Assembly: GCA_945859605.1 (NCBI GenBank)
Contig: OX243815.1
Span: 36,725,447-36,789,446, forward strand
Source: Lumbricus rubellus
Taxonomy: Eukaryota; Annelida; Clitellata; Crassiclitellata; Lumbricidae
Length of the DNA stretch: 64,000 nucleotides
Direction: 5' to 3'
Both the position numbers and the translations under genes were made by a program. The number at the start of each line of letters is the position of its first letter. The stretch's first letter is position 1. Under the pieces are notes generated by a model that was given only the letters and a program-made list of their open reading frames with translations, had not been told where the DNA came from and ran no database searches. Shown piece after piece: positions 10,225 to 22,139 of this stretch.

Positions 10225-11640
10225 GTGGAATTTCATGGAAAATTACTGTGGTTTCAAATCGATTTGTGCGACCATAATATTTGTCTTTACGCTGTGAAGA
10301 GGAATGAACGAACCACTGGAATTGCTTCGATTACTGGACCCTAAATAGAGACGCACTTTCAATTCAAACCCCTAAGCTGAAAGACTCTTTGATTGTTTAT
10401 TATATATAATTTGAACTAAAATATTTTAGGCGCACACTATAAAGGTCATGTTTGACATGTCGTCTTTCTTCATCGATCGGGATGCAAGACGCTCACAATA
10501 GCTTAGGCTGATGACTAAGGAAAAAATCGATTATCAATGAAATCGAATTTATTGATTCCAGTAATGCAAAGCGTCGAACAAGAATAATAATAGACAACAT
10601 GATCAAATGATGATCATAGATGACACATAGACTAGACTAATGCAACACATCGATCAGAAAGAATATTAGAGATTAAAATGAAGCAATTGGCTTACCAGAA
10701 CGGACTAGATAGAGACAAGTTATTGTATAATTGCAAATTCGTATATCGCTACTTAAATGGTTAAAAATCATTGCAAGCCAGTTATCCTGACTCCGATTGT
10801 AACATAGGCTAATAATTACAGGCCTATAAAATATCAGAACTCTCGTTGAAGTTTGATTGACCAAGTGTATGAGCATTAAAATCAGCATGATAGAAGCTGT
10901 ATAACCACGTATTCTCTATGCATGAAAACACATGCTTTGATAGCATAACACTGATAGTAACTAACACCTTCGCGTATATTATACCAGTCTACATATTAAT
11001 CTATAATTATATGCCTCCGGTTTGACAACCTCTTCTCTAAATATACGAATACATTATACATTATACATGTATGGTCATCTATAACAAAGCTGTAGGTTCA
11101 GAATGCCACGATATTTCATAATAACAATAATATAGCCAATTGTTCACAGCTGTTTGCTTCTTCCGACCAAAGACTGCATTCAACTGCAGTTAGCCTAATT
11201 CCAACAAATGTTCTCCGTGGTCTGAACTCGGAACCCTCGCAATGGCACGCATCAACCTTTTAGCAAATAATATGAAAAAAGATCTGTATGCTGCAGGCGA
11301 TGCTACGCTTGGTTTGCACGTGACTATCTCGCAGATCGCGGATTTAGTGAAATGGCGACGCAAGCATAATTCCAGCGGCTTCAAAGTGGATCAGAAGCTG
11401 ATGAGAAGCTTATAGACCGCTATATAAATTATATTACGTTATACGATTTACACAGCTGAAGGTTGTCGCTGATCAGAGCAGACACCAGTGTTTAGCTATC
11501 TAGAGATACGTTGTGTGCATAAATGAATGGCCCAGAGGGAAATATTACTACATGTACATGTATGTACGGTTAACCATCAAAAAACGACGTTGTAGTTTGC
11601 TAATGTCGTACTGCAGGCCTATAATCACCTTTCTTTTTGA
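10225..11640. other. Gene-free stretch
   Basis: AT-rich; scattered TACATGTA and TAGGCCTA motifs; no supported exon on either strand. Confidence 0.4.
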
Positions 11641-11644
11641 CCAG

Positions 11645-11735
11645 GCCTGGGTTGGGAGCGCCTCTGAGTAGAGATCTTGAAGAGGCGCTATATAAATTTA
11701 TGTGATTGATTGATTGAATCAGGTCTATACATCAG
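11645..11735 (+). mobile_element. SINE 3' part
   Basis: Shares GGGAGCGCCTCTGAGTAG and a closing GGCGCTATATAAAT-type end with the fuller SINE at 37674-37930. It ends in a (TGAT)n tail, as many tRNA-derived SINEs do. Confidence 0.65.
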
Positions 11736-11984
11736 CGTCAATAGAGCGAGCAATGAGCATTTGGCGCTGCAGGATTTGTAATAAAATAATGAGTGATGAA
11801 ATAATAGGCCTCTGAAAGAAATAGGCTACTTTAGAATTCATAATAATTCCAAAGTACAACTCCGATCTTTTACGAATAAAAATATTTTCCACAGCAAATA
11901 GAAGAAATTAATGAATATTATTGAAGTTTGGGTTTATCATAATATGAAATATTTTATCCAACAGTTTAATCAGTTGCATCGTTA

Positions 11985-12052
11985 GAATAACAAATTAAGA
12001 CAAATGTTTTTGTGACGTTTTACACAAAAACATTTCTCCTAATTTGTTATTC
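11985..12052. other. 68-nt near-perfect hairpin
   Basis: The 30-base arms 11985-12014 and 12023-12052 are reverse complements at 28 of 30 positions (GAATAACAAATTA...GTTTTTGTG), with an 8-base loop. The size fits a pre-miRNA hairpin, but a MITE core is at least as likely: on the minus strand the sequence beyond the stem reads CAGGGGCTGTGTCCG, like a hAT terminus. Confidence 0.75.
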
Positions 12053-12337
12053 GGACACAGCCCCTGATTCAAATAAACTATCTGAGTGCAAACTCAAATT
12101 CTATTAATTATTAGTTCTCATAAATGTTAATTCTAGCTTTGCCTGTGATATTTGAACTGATGATAATTCTAATTAATTAGTTGCAAAGCTATAGTTATCC
12201 ATCACTGTTAGTGGCAGACTTACATTTTCTGATGATGCTGTATTGTCACTATATTACAATAGGCCTATTAATCCTACGTCATATTATTACACAATAGGCA
12301 TATTTGTACTTATTTTATTGTTTTATATCTGACCATT

Positions 12338-12386
12338 TATAAAGCGCTTCTCACAGCAAGAGCTTTTCAGAAGCGCTCCCAGTGCG
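12338..12386. repeat. Short 'AAAGCGCTTCTCA' repeat with self-complementarity
   Basis: AAAGCGCTTCTCACAGC and AGAGCTTTTCAGAAGCGCT form an imperfect inverted pair. They resemble the 3' end of the local SINE family. Confidence 0.4.
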
Positions 12387-13314
12387 CGGAACCTCGAAAG
12401 AAAAGGTAGGGTCTAGGCATTAAGGCGAGAGAAAGATGAAGAAAGACTTTCAGAGACAGTGCGAATAATAATTATAACGCTTTTCATATGCATTGCAAAT
12501 ACGACATTTCGTTTTAATGACGTCTTCAAGTGTGTGTGATAATAATTATAAGACGTCTTCAACGGAAATGCAGCGTCGCTTCAAGGCGGTTGTTATTCAA
12601 GTTTTCTTGATCTTGCGAGGTTTAATTGCAGAAAGAATGGCAGATACTTAAAAGAGAATATTGCTGTATAAAGTTTATTATTGCTAAACCTTTAATTCCT
12701 GTTCATGACAAGAGCAGCTGATTAGCATGCAGAAGCACATAACAAGTCTTAAGAAAACAGAGCTTTAGTTGCTACAGCGCATGAATATTGTCATTCGAGT
12801 TATATCATAATAATATAATATGAGGCGATTGCATAGAAAAACAACAACACCTTGCGATCTGCATCTGAACTTATATTATTATTCTGATTTCCCTTCACGC
12901 AGTCTCCGTATAATCCTGTGGTGGTCGTTGCAGTGTATTATGTCATTTCGAAAAAGGAAACAATCTCTTCGTGGGATTAGTTGCTGCTGCAGTGGATCCG
13001 ACTTAAGAACGGAGGACAGGAGCGTCGTCTAAGCTGCTGGTGTCGCTTTGCTCGTTTTCAGTGCAGATAGGACTATATTGATTGGCATATAAGATTTGCA
13101 TAAATTTACATAAATTTACATAAAATACGTTAACTTCAATCGGTGACATCAACGAACTTCTTCGAAGCATAAACTGTCTGGGAGATTAATGGCTACGGTT
13201 AGTGTGAGTTTTAACCGAAAAGGAAAGTGTCAGATCTGACATTTACTGTAGTATAGACTGCGCTGAAGCTGGTATAGGCCCTACTATAATACTAAGCTTA
13301 TGATAGTAACCTAC

Positions 13315-14034
13315 TATGGGTAGCACGACATTTAATCCCGCGACACTTAATACCGCGACAGTTAATGCCGGACACTTAGTCCCGGCGACATTTAATCCCG
13401 CGTCATTTAATCCCGCGACAGTTAATCCCTGCGACATTTAATCCCTGCGACAGTTAATCCCGCGACATTTTATACCGCGACACTTAATGCCTGTACACAC
13501 GTGAGTACGAATATTTGTACGACTACTGTTGTCCACATAGCCAACTGTAAGTAGGGGTTTGACTATTGTTGTCCACATAGCCAATTGGGTACACCTACCT
13601 CTCTGCTCAGCTTTTCTGTTGTACACAGTTGTACATAAAACGATCATTATAAAGGCTTTTAGAGAGGATTTCAAAATGTACAGTTTTGATAATTTTTATT
13701 AGTGAATATTGCTGTGACTATTGTTTTTATCGAATTGTACAGTTTTATAATAGGCTATATTACTGCAAAGGCTGAACTCTTTTTTAAACACAAAGTGAAT
13801 ATTGATGTGAATATGCCTATTTATAGAATTTAACCTCTTTTGTAAACGTTGTTTTACTTTCCCGGTATTAAGTGTCGCGGGATTAAATGTCGCCGGGATT
13901 AAGTGTCGCGGGCTAAATCGGCGCGGGATTAAGTGTCGCGGGATTAAATGGTCGCGGGATTAAGTGTCGCGGGATTAAATGTCCGGTACTAACTGTCGCG
14001 GTATTAAGTGTCGCGGGATTAAGTGTCATGGAAC
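13315..14034. mobile_element. Foldback element with tandem GCGACA-TTAATCCC arms
   Basis: The left arm (~13320-13500) is about ten tandem copies of a 15-17-bp unit of the type GCGACAyTTAATCCC. The right arm (~13858-14034) holds the same units in reverse complement (GGGATTAArTGTCGC). The spacer of ~360 bp is AT-rich and non-coding. A TACTA pentamer occurs directly outside each end, a possible target duplication. This is typical of foldback elements whose long termini are made of short subrepeats. Confidence 0.8.
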
Positions 14035-14039
14035 CCCTA

Positions 14040-14915
14040 CTATGCTACTATAGGCTATCCGAAAATCGCGCACAGTGCAGGACAGGCCACATAGCCTACA
14101 ATAATTTGTCAAATTCTTCTATACATGTATATTATGACATGCTACTTTTGCCAGTGAATGTGGGCGCTATTTTGAGACTCCATGTCTTTGATATTTAATA
14201 CACTGCCTGTCTATCAAACGTCTATTCACAAAAACTAGACGATCAAAGAGAAGCAGAACTGCAGCCGCCGCCACTGTGGCAGGACCTGATGCTGCTGCTG
14301 CTGCAGCTGCTGCATTGACGATGACGTATAATCGATGGGTTACGCTGTCTGCCTGTCTGTCAGTCAGGTCAGACGACCGACGACAGAGCCTCGATAACCG
14401 TCCACAAAAGTGAAGTGGCAATTCAAAGATGGCATCTAACAAAGTCAAATTGAATTTGCGCACACAATGAAGATAACAGCCTTATTGTACTGCACTATCA
14501 TATGAAGAAGTTATGATACACATAACCATGTACAATTGTGTAGCCTAGGCCTATCTAACTTCATATAAGTCTAAATTCTAAGTAATTGTGTCCAACACAT
14601 ACAAAAACCTCTCAGTATGACTGCTAAACTTGATTAAAATCACTCTTAATATAAATATCGCTGAAAACAAAGTCAAGTATAACGGGAAATGTGACCTCTG
14701 AGCTATATTTAAAATTTTAAATAATACATTAATAGAACAACAACTAAAAACAGTAGCCTAGGCTCTCTAGAAGTCTGTTGAGTTTAAGCTGTCAGCCTCA
14801 TTAGTTTTTACTCATCCTCAGAAATGCGAGAAAGTGCTGTGAAATCTGCACTTGGTAGTTTATGGGTGAGCTATTAGCTATTATCTCCTAATAGTATTAC
14901 CAATGCACATAGAGA
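14040..14915. other. Gene-free stretch
   Basis: Contains a short (CTG)n run near 14290-14310 that makes a weak minus-strand poly-Ala frame without splice or start support. No gene called. Confidence 0.35.
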
Positions 14916-14918
14916 GAA

Positions 14919-14985
14919 AAAACCAGACAGACAGAGACAGAGACAGATGGAGAATGAGAGACAGAGACAGAGACAGAAAAACAGA
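14919..14985. repeat. (GACAGA)n purine repeat
   Basis: AGAGACAGA steps; the mirror of the TCTCTG repeats elsewhere in the window. Confidence 0.85.
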
Positions 14986-15465
14986 TAAGACTAATATTTC
15001 AACTGGAAAATTAGGACCCAGCGTCATATGAGTTAAAGTGCAGTCAGTAGACTCTACTGTATTGAATTTCGTAATTGCATAAATTCGAAAAGCATAATCT
15101 CGTTTAGGTATGCCAATTGTAGGCCTATTATAAAATATATAGCCTACCCCCACTTTCATGGATTTTAAATGCCAAAAGCAGGTATCTCTAGAATCTATAT
15201 AATCGTCCCAGATAATGTATTTTAGCCTCCAAAGAGTTAAATCCCTGGTCGGAATGGCGTTTCGAATATTACGTGCAGCTCATTTCTCTTAATGCATTCG
15301 ATAAACGTACAGCCGCCGGTAACGAAGGGCTTAGCAACATGTCTCTCCTAATTAGTTGGTGGATGTTTTCCGCTAAATGGAATCTCTCCGATTTTTTCAC
15401 TCGCATTCATTCTGATCTATCTGTCCAATCACTCTACTCCTCTCATTTGCCATCTACGCATAATA

Positions 15466-15672
15466 CATGTCTCTCCGTCTCTCTTTATCTGTCTCTGTCT
15501 GTCTCTCTCCCTCTGTCTCGCTCTCTCTATCTCTCTCGTTCTCTGTCTTTCTTTCTCTCTCCTTCCTCTGTCTCTGTCTCTCTGTCTCCCTTCCCTCTCT
15601 CTCTCTCCCTCCCTCCTCTCTCTCTCTGTCTGTCTCTGTCTGTCTCTCTCCCCGTCTCTCTTTGTCTCTCCG
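15466..15672. repeat. TCTCTG/CT-rich repeat
   Basis: About 200 bases of pyrimidine steps. The Ser/Leu frames (plus) and Arg/Glu frames (minus) are artefacts. Confidence 0.92.
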
Positions 15673-15794
15673 CGTTCGCAGGCGAGCGTGTCTCTCTTCT
15701 TTCTCTTGCATTCCCATCTTTTCTCATTTCACTGCCGCTCATCATCGTCATTCCCACGTATTAACATTTCTAATTGCCTTTGTCTCGTCAACTC

Positions 15795-15841
15795 GTGACG
15801 TTATCATGACATTATCATGACGTTATCATGACGTTATCATG
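15795..15841. repeat. 11-bp tandem repeat (TTATCATGACG)
   Basis: Four head-to-tail copies. Each contains TGACG, half of a CRE, but no other promoter sign is present. Confidence 0.85.
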
Positions 15842-15969
15842 GAAAATGTTCATTTGGAAGAAAATCATATTGTGACGACATCAATAAGAAAACATGTCTA
15901 ACGGTCGATTTTAAAAAAGTTAAAAGATCTTAGGTTTTCCTGTTGCGTCACTTAGTCTAATTTAAAGCT

Positions 15970-16098
15970 TCAAGTTCTATTGTCATGTCACTTTGACTAT
16001 AAAATAGATCTTTTGGTATTACTTTTAACAGTCTTAATTTAGAAAGTAAAAGTCTATTGTCACGTCACATTGACTTATAAAATAGATATTTTTTACTT
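15970..16098. repeat. ~78-bp direct duplication
   Basis: TCTATTGTCATGTCACTTTG and its neighbour ATAAAATAGAT recur about 78 bases later with a few differences. Confidence 0.7.
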
Positions 16099-16482
16099 TT
16101 CAATTATCTAATTAGGCCTAACTGTTACAATTATTATTGTTATTGTTATAGCTACGATTATTACTTGGCCTACTACTTTTGTTGCTGTTGTTGCTGTTAG
16201 CCTGCTTTATTTATTTATACCGTTACAATTAGCCTATAATGAACATTTTTGCTAACGAAGTAGGCCTACATATATATATAGGCAGACGAGTCCTATGCCT
16301 ATATATATATTTTTTATTTTGTTGAAGGCCTTTCTCAATCCCATCATCACATGCATAGTCTATCCTATACTGCTTTGTCATTTCAGGTTTTTTCTCTCAA
16401 CCAATCGATGGGAACCTTCTGCAGTCGTCATGCGTGTCGCATGCATGTACTCTGCCATGCATGTAGACGCAGACAGATAGTT

Positions 16483-16540
16483 TGGTCAGTCTGTTGGTCA
16501 GTCTGTTGGTCAGTCTGTTGGTCTGTCTGTTGGTCGGTGG
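16483..16540. repeat. 12-bp repeat (TTGGTCAGTCTG)
   Basis: Four to five head-to-tail copies with late variants. Confidence 0.9.
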
Positions 16541-17845
16541 GTCGTTTGGCCATCTGTTCCGCTTCATCATGTTACTCGTGCATATCCCGCTTATCTCGAG
16601 TCGCAGATTTTCAACCCCTCCTTCATTCGTTCGCAAAGCTATGGTTCTAGAATCATGTCTGCAGCCCATCGTTTCATGACCTCACTTAGTTACCAGCAGC
16701 TCTGCAGCAGCCGTCCATATATATATTATTGCGAATGTCTATGATCCTGTTTGTTCGACATCATCTAAGATAAATCTACATCGCATGCAAACTGTCAATA
16801 ATTAAATTTGATTTAAAAATTAACGGAAATGGAAGCACGCTTAATTTCAGAATATTCACTATATTATATATTTCGTATATTTCGAGACTCGATAAGTTTG
16901 AAGTAAGGGGAAATAGCACTCTAAGTTAGTCCAATAAAGAAAATCAACGACAGTACTATTTTTAACTAACTTATAAAAACATATTGCAACTTTTCAAGAT
17001 GCATCGTAGCGCAAAAGTATTTACTTTAAGCAGATTATTCTCTTTGTCATTGCATCTCCAAATGAAACAACAAAGTAAGCTTAGGCCCTATTCGTCCGAA
17101 TTCTGTCATTAAACATCTTCGTAAGAGCAGATCTGGAAAGCGACATATAATTTTGCCGCCATGTGCCTCTGCCTCATACGGTACGGAATCTCGTAGGTGT
17201 CACCAACAAACTTTTGTTCAGAACGAATGTGTGCTTCGTCAGGATTTGAGCCACGTGCTCGCTTTTTTCCCATCGCTTCCTACATGTATTAGTCCGCCTC
17301 TGTGATGTCTGCCACATCAACTGTCTGAAATTGTTTCGCTTTTAAGCAATTAATTATTAACTCGTGTAGGCTAATCAAAGTAATCATCACTGTATGACGG
17401 TCATTGTGTTGTCACTAACAGCCCACAATGAACAACCGAAGCATTAAACGTGCTTCACGTGTGAGTTTTCAGAATTGTGCAACAAAGATGTAGCAACGTC
17501 ATGAAGGACTATAGGTCTATTTGCCAAGAATAATTATCATGGCTGTCATCTTCTATTTGGCCGTTATACATCGAATATGTATAGACTCAGACGAATCAAT
17601 TATTATCAATGAATTCGTCGTTATTCGATCAGTAAAATGATGACATGCACTCTGTTTATGGGCGCGCGGTGCAGTAGAAAGGAGGGGCTCTTGTGGAATA
17701 GGGTCGGGGTCAAACACTAGAAAGGGAGACAGTATCAGTATCGGCAATCATTCTTGCACCCTCTTTCAGCAAGTGTTTACACTGCATGCGGGACCAAATA
17801 ATGCGAACAATGTTCAGAACAATGATCATCCTATTCTGACCCGAG
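16541..17845. other. Gene-free stretch
   Basis: No exon-like frame or recognisable repeat beyond a TA-rich run near 16715. Confidence 0.35.
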
Positions 17846-17876
17846 CAGCAGCAGCAGCCATCAGCAGCAGCAGCAG
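17846..17876. repeat. (CAG)n, two short blocks
   Basis: Five plus five CAG/AGC triplets separated by CATCAG. Confidence 0.85.
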
Positions 17877-17954
17877 TACTATAGTAGGCCATGTGATCAT
17901 GTCTGACAATTTTTTAATGCTATATACATGTAAGTACCATCAGCAGATACTAAT

Positions 17955-17956
<2 letters not shown>

Positions 17957-18041
<85 letters not shown>
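17957..18041. repeat. (ATC)n microsatellite
   Basis: About 28 perfect triplets. Confidence 0.97.
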
Positions 18042-18042
<1 letters not shown>

Positions 18043-18423
18043 ATGCCCGTAGGAGTCCGACGCCACTCTCTGTTCTGAGTCTGTCTCGTGCCATGTTGCC
18101 CAGCTTCTGCCGGTCCGGTCAGCAGGTCTGCTCCATAGTATACCAGTAAGTTACATTAACATCTTGGAGCATCTAGACTATCTTGTCTGATTGAAGAGAA
18201 TCGTGAAAAAGAGGCATGAAGAACAATGTGGGTCAATGCCCGTTGTGTCCCACGCTCTCCCCCCGACTCTCTTCATCAGTCTGCCCTGACCGGCCTGTGC
18301 ATGTCTGCTCCACATCATGACACCTTGAAGCATCTGGGTCGCTATGTCACTTGTGTCGTGGTTTTTGCGGATTACAATCGTCTTGGTTTTTCACTGCCAG
18401 CGTATCGCCACCCATCTGGCAAA

Positions 18424-18470
18424 CCTTCCTCCTTTTGTCCGGGCTTAGGACCGGCACAGGGACGTTGTTG
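18424..18470. repeat. Dispersed CCTCCTTT-GGCTTrGGACyGrCAC motif, copy 1
   Basis: CTTCCTCCTTTTGTCCGGGC followed by TTAGGACCGGCAC. Related copies lie near 22370-22402 (GGCTTGGGACTGGCAC) and 38892-38930 (CTCCTCCTTTATCCAGGCTT). It is the core of some old interspersed repeat. Confidence 0.5.
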
Positions 18471-18661
18471 GTTCCCTGTGGCAGAGGATGCATGCAGTTT
18501 AACGTCGTGCCCAGGACCAGATACTAATATAGACTATAGATATTGCCAATAAATATTTGTATCATCTGATCGTGCATAAACTGGAGACTGCGAACTGACT
18601 AAACAAGTGACAACCACTGAAGAGAATCGGAAATTATTGACCTTCATAAGAAAGACTGACC

Positions 18662-18790
18662 AACCGACCAACCGACTCGCCGACCGACCCGACCGACCCA
18701 TCCACCCAACCCACCTACCCAGTGGTACCCACTCATCTACCCATCCACCACCCAACCCACCTACCCACCCAACCCACCCATCCACCGACT
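18662..18790. repeat. ACCGACC / CCACCCAA repeat
   Basis: C-rich tetramer and octamer steps; part of it is duplicated (CATCCACC-ACCCAACCCACC). Confidence 0.85.
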
Positions 18791-19567
18791 TATCCACCAC
18801 ATGCAGCTGCGTCTGTTATCAAATCATAAGATGCATGACGTCGATGCCGTATTATTCCCTCTGCAATTGTTGCTCGGTGAAGAATATCTTCCTTCTTCTC
18901 TCAAAATGCTGCAAGTCGTTGTCAAGCGAATCCATTCGTCCCAATGGACAACAACAAATCGAGATAAAATGGCGATCTGATCTTCTGAATGTCATGTCAG
19001 CCACATTTTGACAGTATACGGTATCAAGAACACTGTAGAATATTATACTTGCTGCCCAACTAGCAACTGTGGCACATAGGCCTAGTTTGCTTTTAAAACG
19101 GAATCTCTGTTTTACAGCCAGAAAGTCGGTGGCGACGGTGTAACATCTGTGTCTGATCTGATTAGACATCACTTCTTGAAGTATTGCGAGATGTGTTACC
19201 GAACAATGGATTAAAGCAGGAACGCAGGAAACACGAGAGAGACAAAAGACAAGATCACGTGCAACATGCAATATACTATACTAGATAGAAGACCATGCAA
19301 TCGCCTGCTGTCAAGCGCTGCCCCGAAATCGCCCCTCCCCCCCCCCACAACCCCACCGGTCTCTTCATCTTTTTTTTTATCTCACCACAGTTCTTCTTCT
19401 TCATCTGGCGATCAATTCTCTCTTCAGTGGTTGAGGCGGCAAAGCAGTTGAACACAGTGAACAATAATGAACAGCTGAACAGACGAACTCAGCATTTTAC
19501 AAATCGATTAACCAGCGTTTCGTGTACATTCGTCTGCGCTACGGAGCTACAGATCCCTTCACTCGAG

Positions 19568-19864
<297 letters not shown>

Positions 19865-20018
19865 ATTCTACTTCATTCTGATGATGTTGTCTTCCTCAGA
19901 TGGACTTTGATTCTGTCCGTTTCAGTTCGCTTGTTTGTTTTCATTACTCTCTTCTTTTAATCATCGCCAGACTTTGATGATTAGCCATGGCAACGACGGC
20001 GACGATGACTATACCATC

Positions 20019-20218
20019 NNNNNNNNNNNNNNNNNNNNNNNNNNNNNNNNNNNNNNNNNNNNNNNNNNNNNNNNNNNNNNNNNNNNNNNNNNNNNNNNNN
20101 NNNNNNNNNNNNNNNNNNNNNNNNNNNNNNNNNNNNNNNNNNNNNNNNNNNNNNNNNNNNNNNNNNNNNNNNNNNNNNNNNNNNNNNNNNNNNNNNNNNN
20201 NNNNNNNNNNNNNNNNNN
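20019..20218. other. Assembly gap, 200 N
   Basis: Exactly 200 unknown bases. The same GACGATGACTATACCATC occurs directly left (to 20018) and right of the gap, so the gap probably closes a collapsed tandem repeat or duplicates an overlap. Confidence 0.99.
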
Positions 20219-20301
20219 ACGACGACGATGACTATACCATCGTCCATCGCCAGCATAGATGTATACTATACTTTGCACTCGTATCTTCATGTTGACCAGA
20301 C

Positions 20302-20370
20302 AAATATATATATATATATGCATATATATATAATTATATTGTATATATTATATTGTATATATATATAATA
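20302..20370. repeat. (TA)n-rich tract
   Basis: TATATA runs with GTATAT interruptions. Confidence 0.9.
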
Positions 20371-20374
20371 CGAG

Positions 20375-21230
20375 ATCAGGTGGCGCTATAAAAATCCTCT
20401 GCATAAGATTTACGCAGCAGTTGCTGTTCGACATGTCTCGTCAGATCTCGCTCGTTTTATACGAAACGTTAAATTTATAATCAGAAATCAGGCGCTACAT
20501 AAACTGAGCTAGAAGTGGCCTCAGCCTTCTATCACGTGACCCGAGTCCAGTTTCCGGTGGAAGATAAATGAAAACGAGGTCGGTGGATGTTGTTTTCGTT
20601 TCGGTCCAGCGACCATGCCATAAAAATCAGTGGAGCAGAACGTTGAAGCAATTGGAGCGAGCACGTTGTCAGTCATATGACTCTGTGCTTGTCTGTTAAT
20701 TGCCTGACAGATTAATTGCTCGTTAATGGCTCGATGAAAGATCGATCGCCTTATACACCTCCACTCTTCTATTCAACGCAATGAAAGACTAATACAGAAT
20801 TTATGAAGCGCCAGTTCTAAACTAGTTCTTCAAACGGAAGTGGCGTAGGCCCACATAGTGAGCGCTTGGCAAAAGTCCTCGTCTATCATGGTCGTTTCAA
20901 TGGATGCGTTAGTCAGTTTAAATCGAAATCTTATATTTATCGCACCGTCTTCACGAGATTGGTCATTGGTAATTGTCGTAATGAGATTGTAACTCTCTTA
21001 AAGAGAGAGCGAAAGACAGTCATGAAGACATACACAAACAGTAGAAACAAACACATTTTAAAATCTCATAAACTTGAAAAACTCACGAAATATTTCCAAT
21101 CGGTTTTAGGAGTTGGTAGTTAATATAAATAGCATACAGTTGTTGCGTTTAAAATTTCAGACAAATCTTAACAAATTTTGACCGAATTAATGACACTTTT
21201 TGTAGGACTATACTTTTCATCGGGACATCA
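20375..21230. other. Gene-free stretch
   Basis: An 85-codon open frame at 20866-21123 begins only at TTG and shows no domain; not called. Confidence 0.35.
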
Positions 21231-21231
21231 T

Positions 21232-21257
21232 GTATATATATATATATATATATATAT
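21232..21257. repeat. (TA)n
   Basis: Thirteen TA steps. Confidence 0.95.
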
Positions 21258-21769
21258 AGGCTATATTATAGGTCCTTAGCTTCAATATCTCTTTACTACT
21301 TTATTCGATGTTTGTATAATGCAGAATGCCCTCTTTAAAATAATGTCCTCTTCCTATAACACAGCCATCACACAGTTACACACTGCCATCGTTACCAGTC
21401 CTTATATGTATGCGTGTGTGTCTGCGTGTCTGTCTGTCTATCTGTCTTTCGGACGCTGCCAATGCATATATGATGCGACATCGTTGGAAAGAGAAACCTC
21501 GATCGAATGTCATTTCTATTCATATCTGCTGCTCGTGAGATATCATTTTATTTCTATCCGTTCGATCGGCGCAAAACGTTCAGACGATTGTCACTGCGCA
21601 TGCGCAGTCTCTCTCCTTTTCATCTACAGAATATTCCCCTGCAGACTCAGTCGAATCTAGGTCATGCGCAGTGTCAAAGAAGAGTCTATACACGATTTCC
21701 CTCATCGTCTGCGTCTCCTCTTCCCTCTCCTATATCCTTCTCTTCCCTCTTCTATGTCCTTCTCTTCCC

Positions 21770-21862
21770 TTCCACTCCCTCTCTCTTTCTCTCTCTCTCT
21801 GTCTCTCTGTCTCTCTATCTCTCTCCCTCTCTCTCGCTCTCTCTCTCCGTCTCTCTCTCTTT
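21770..21862. repeat. CT-rich repeat
   Basis: TCTC steps with scattered G. Confidence 0.9.
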
Positions 21863-21963
21863 CCTACCCTCCTCTCCTATTTCACCTTTTTGATCTCTGT
21901 GATATTTCCTTTCATCTTTTATATCGATAATTTTCTTCAATATCCTGCTCTCCTCCATTGCCG

Positions 21964-22138
21964 TCCGTCCGTCTATCATTCATATTTATATCTATCTGTT
22001 ATCTTCCTCTTCGCTCGTCCCGTTAACTATTCGTCCATCTTTCCGTTCGTCTGTCTGTCCTGTCTATCTGCCTGTCTGTCTATCTATCTCAGACTGTCTG
22101 TCTGTCTGTTTGTCTGTCTGTTTGTCTGTCTGTCTGTG
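21964..22138. repeat. (TCTG)n / TCCG tetramers
   Basis: Degenerate at the left, near-perfect GTCTGTCT at the right. Confidence 0.9.
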
Positions 22139-22139
22139 T

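Noticed and set aside
18226..18552. 108-codon frame with Cys and Pro
   Set aside because: Overlaps a dispersed repeat core; no domain or splice support.
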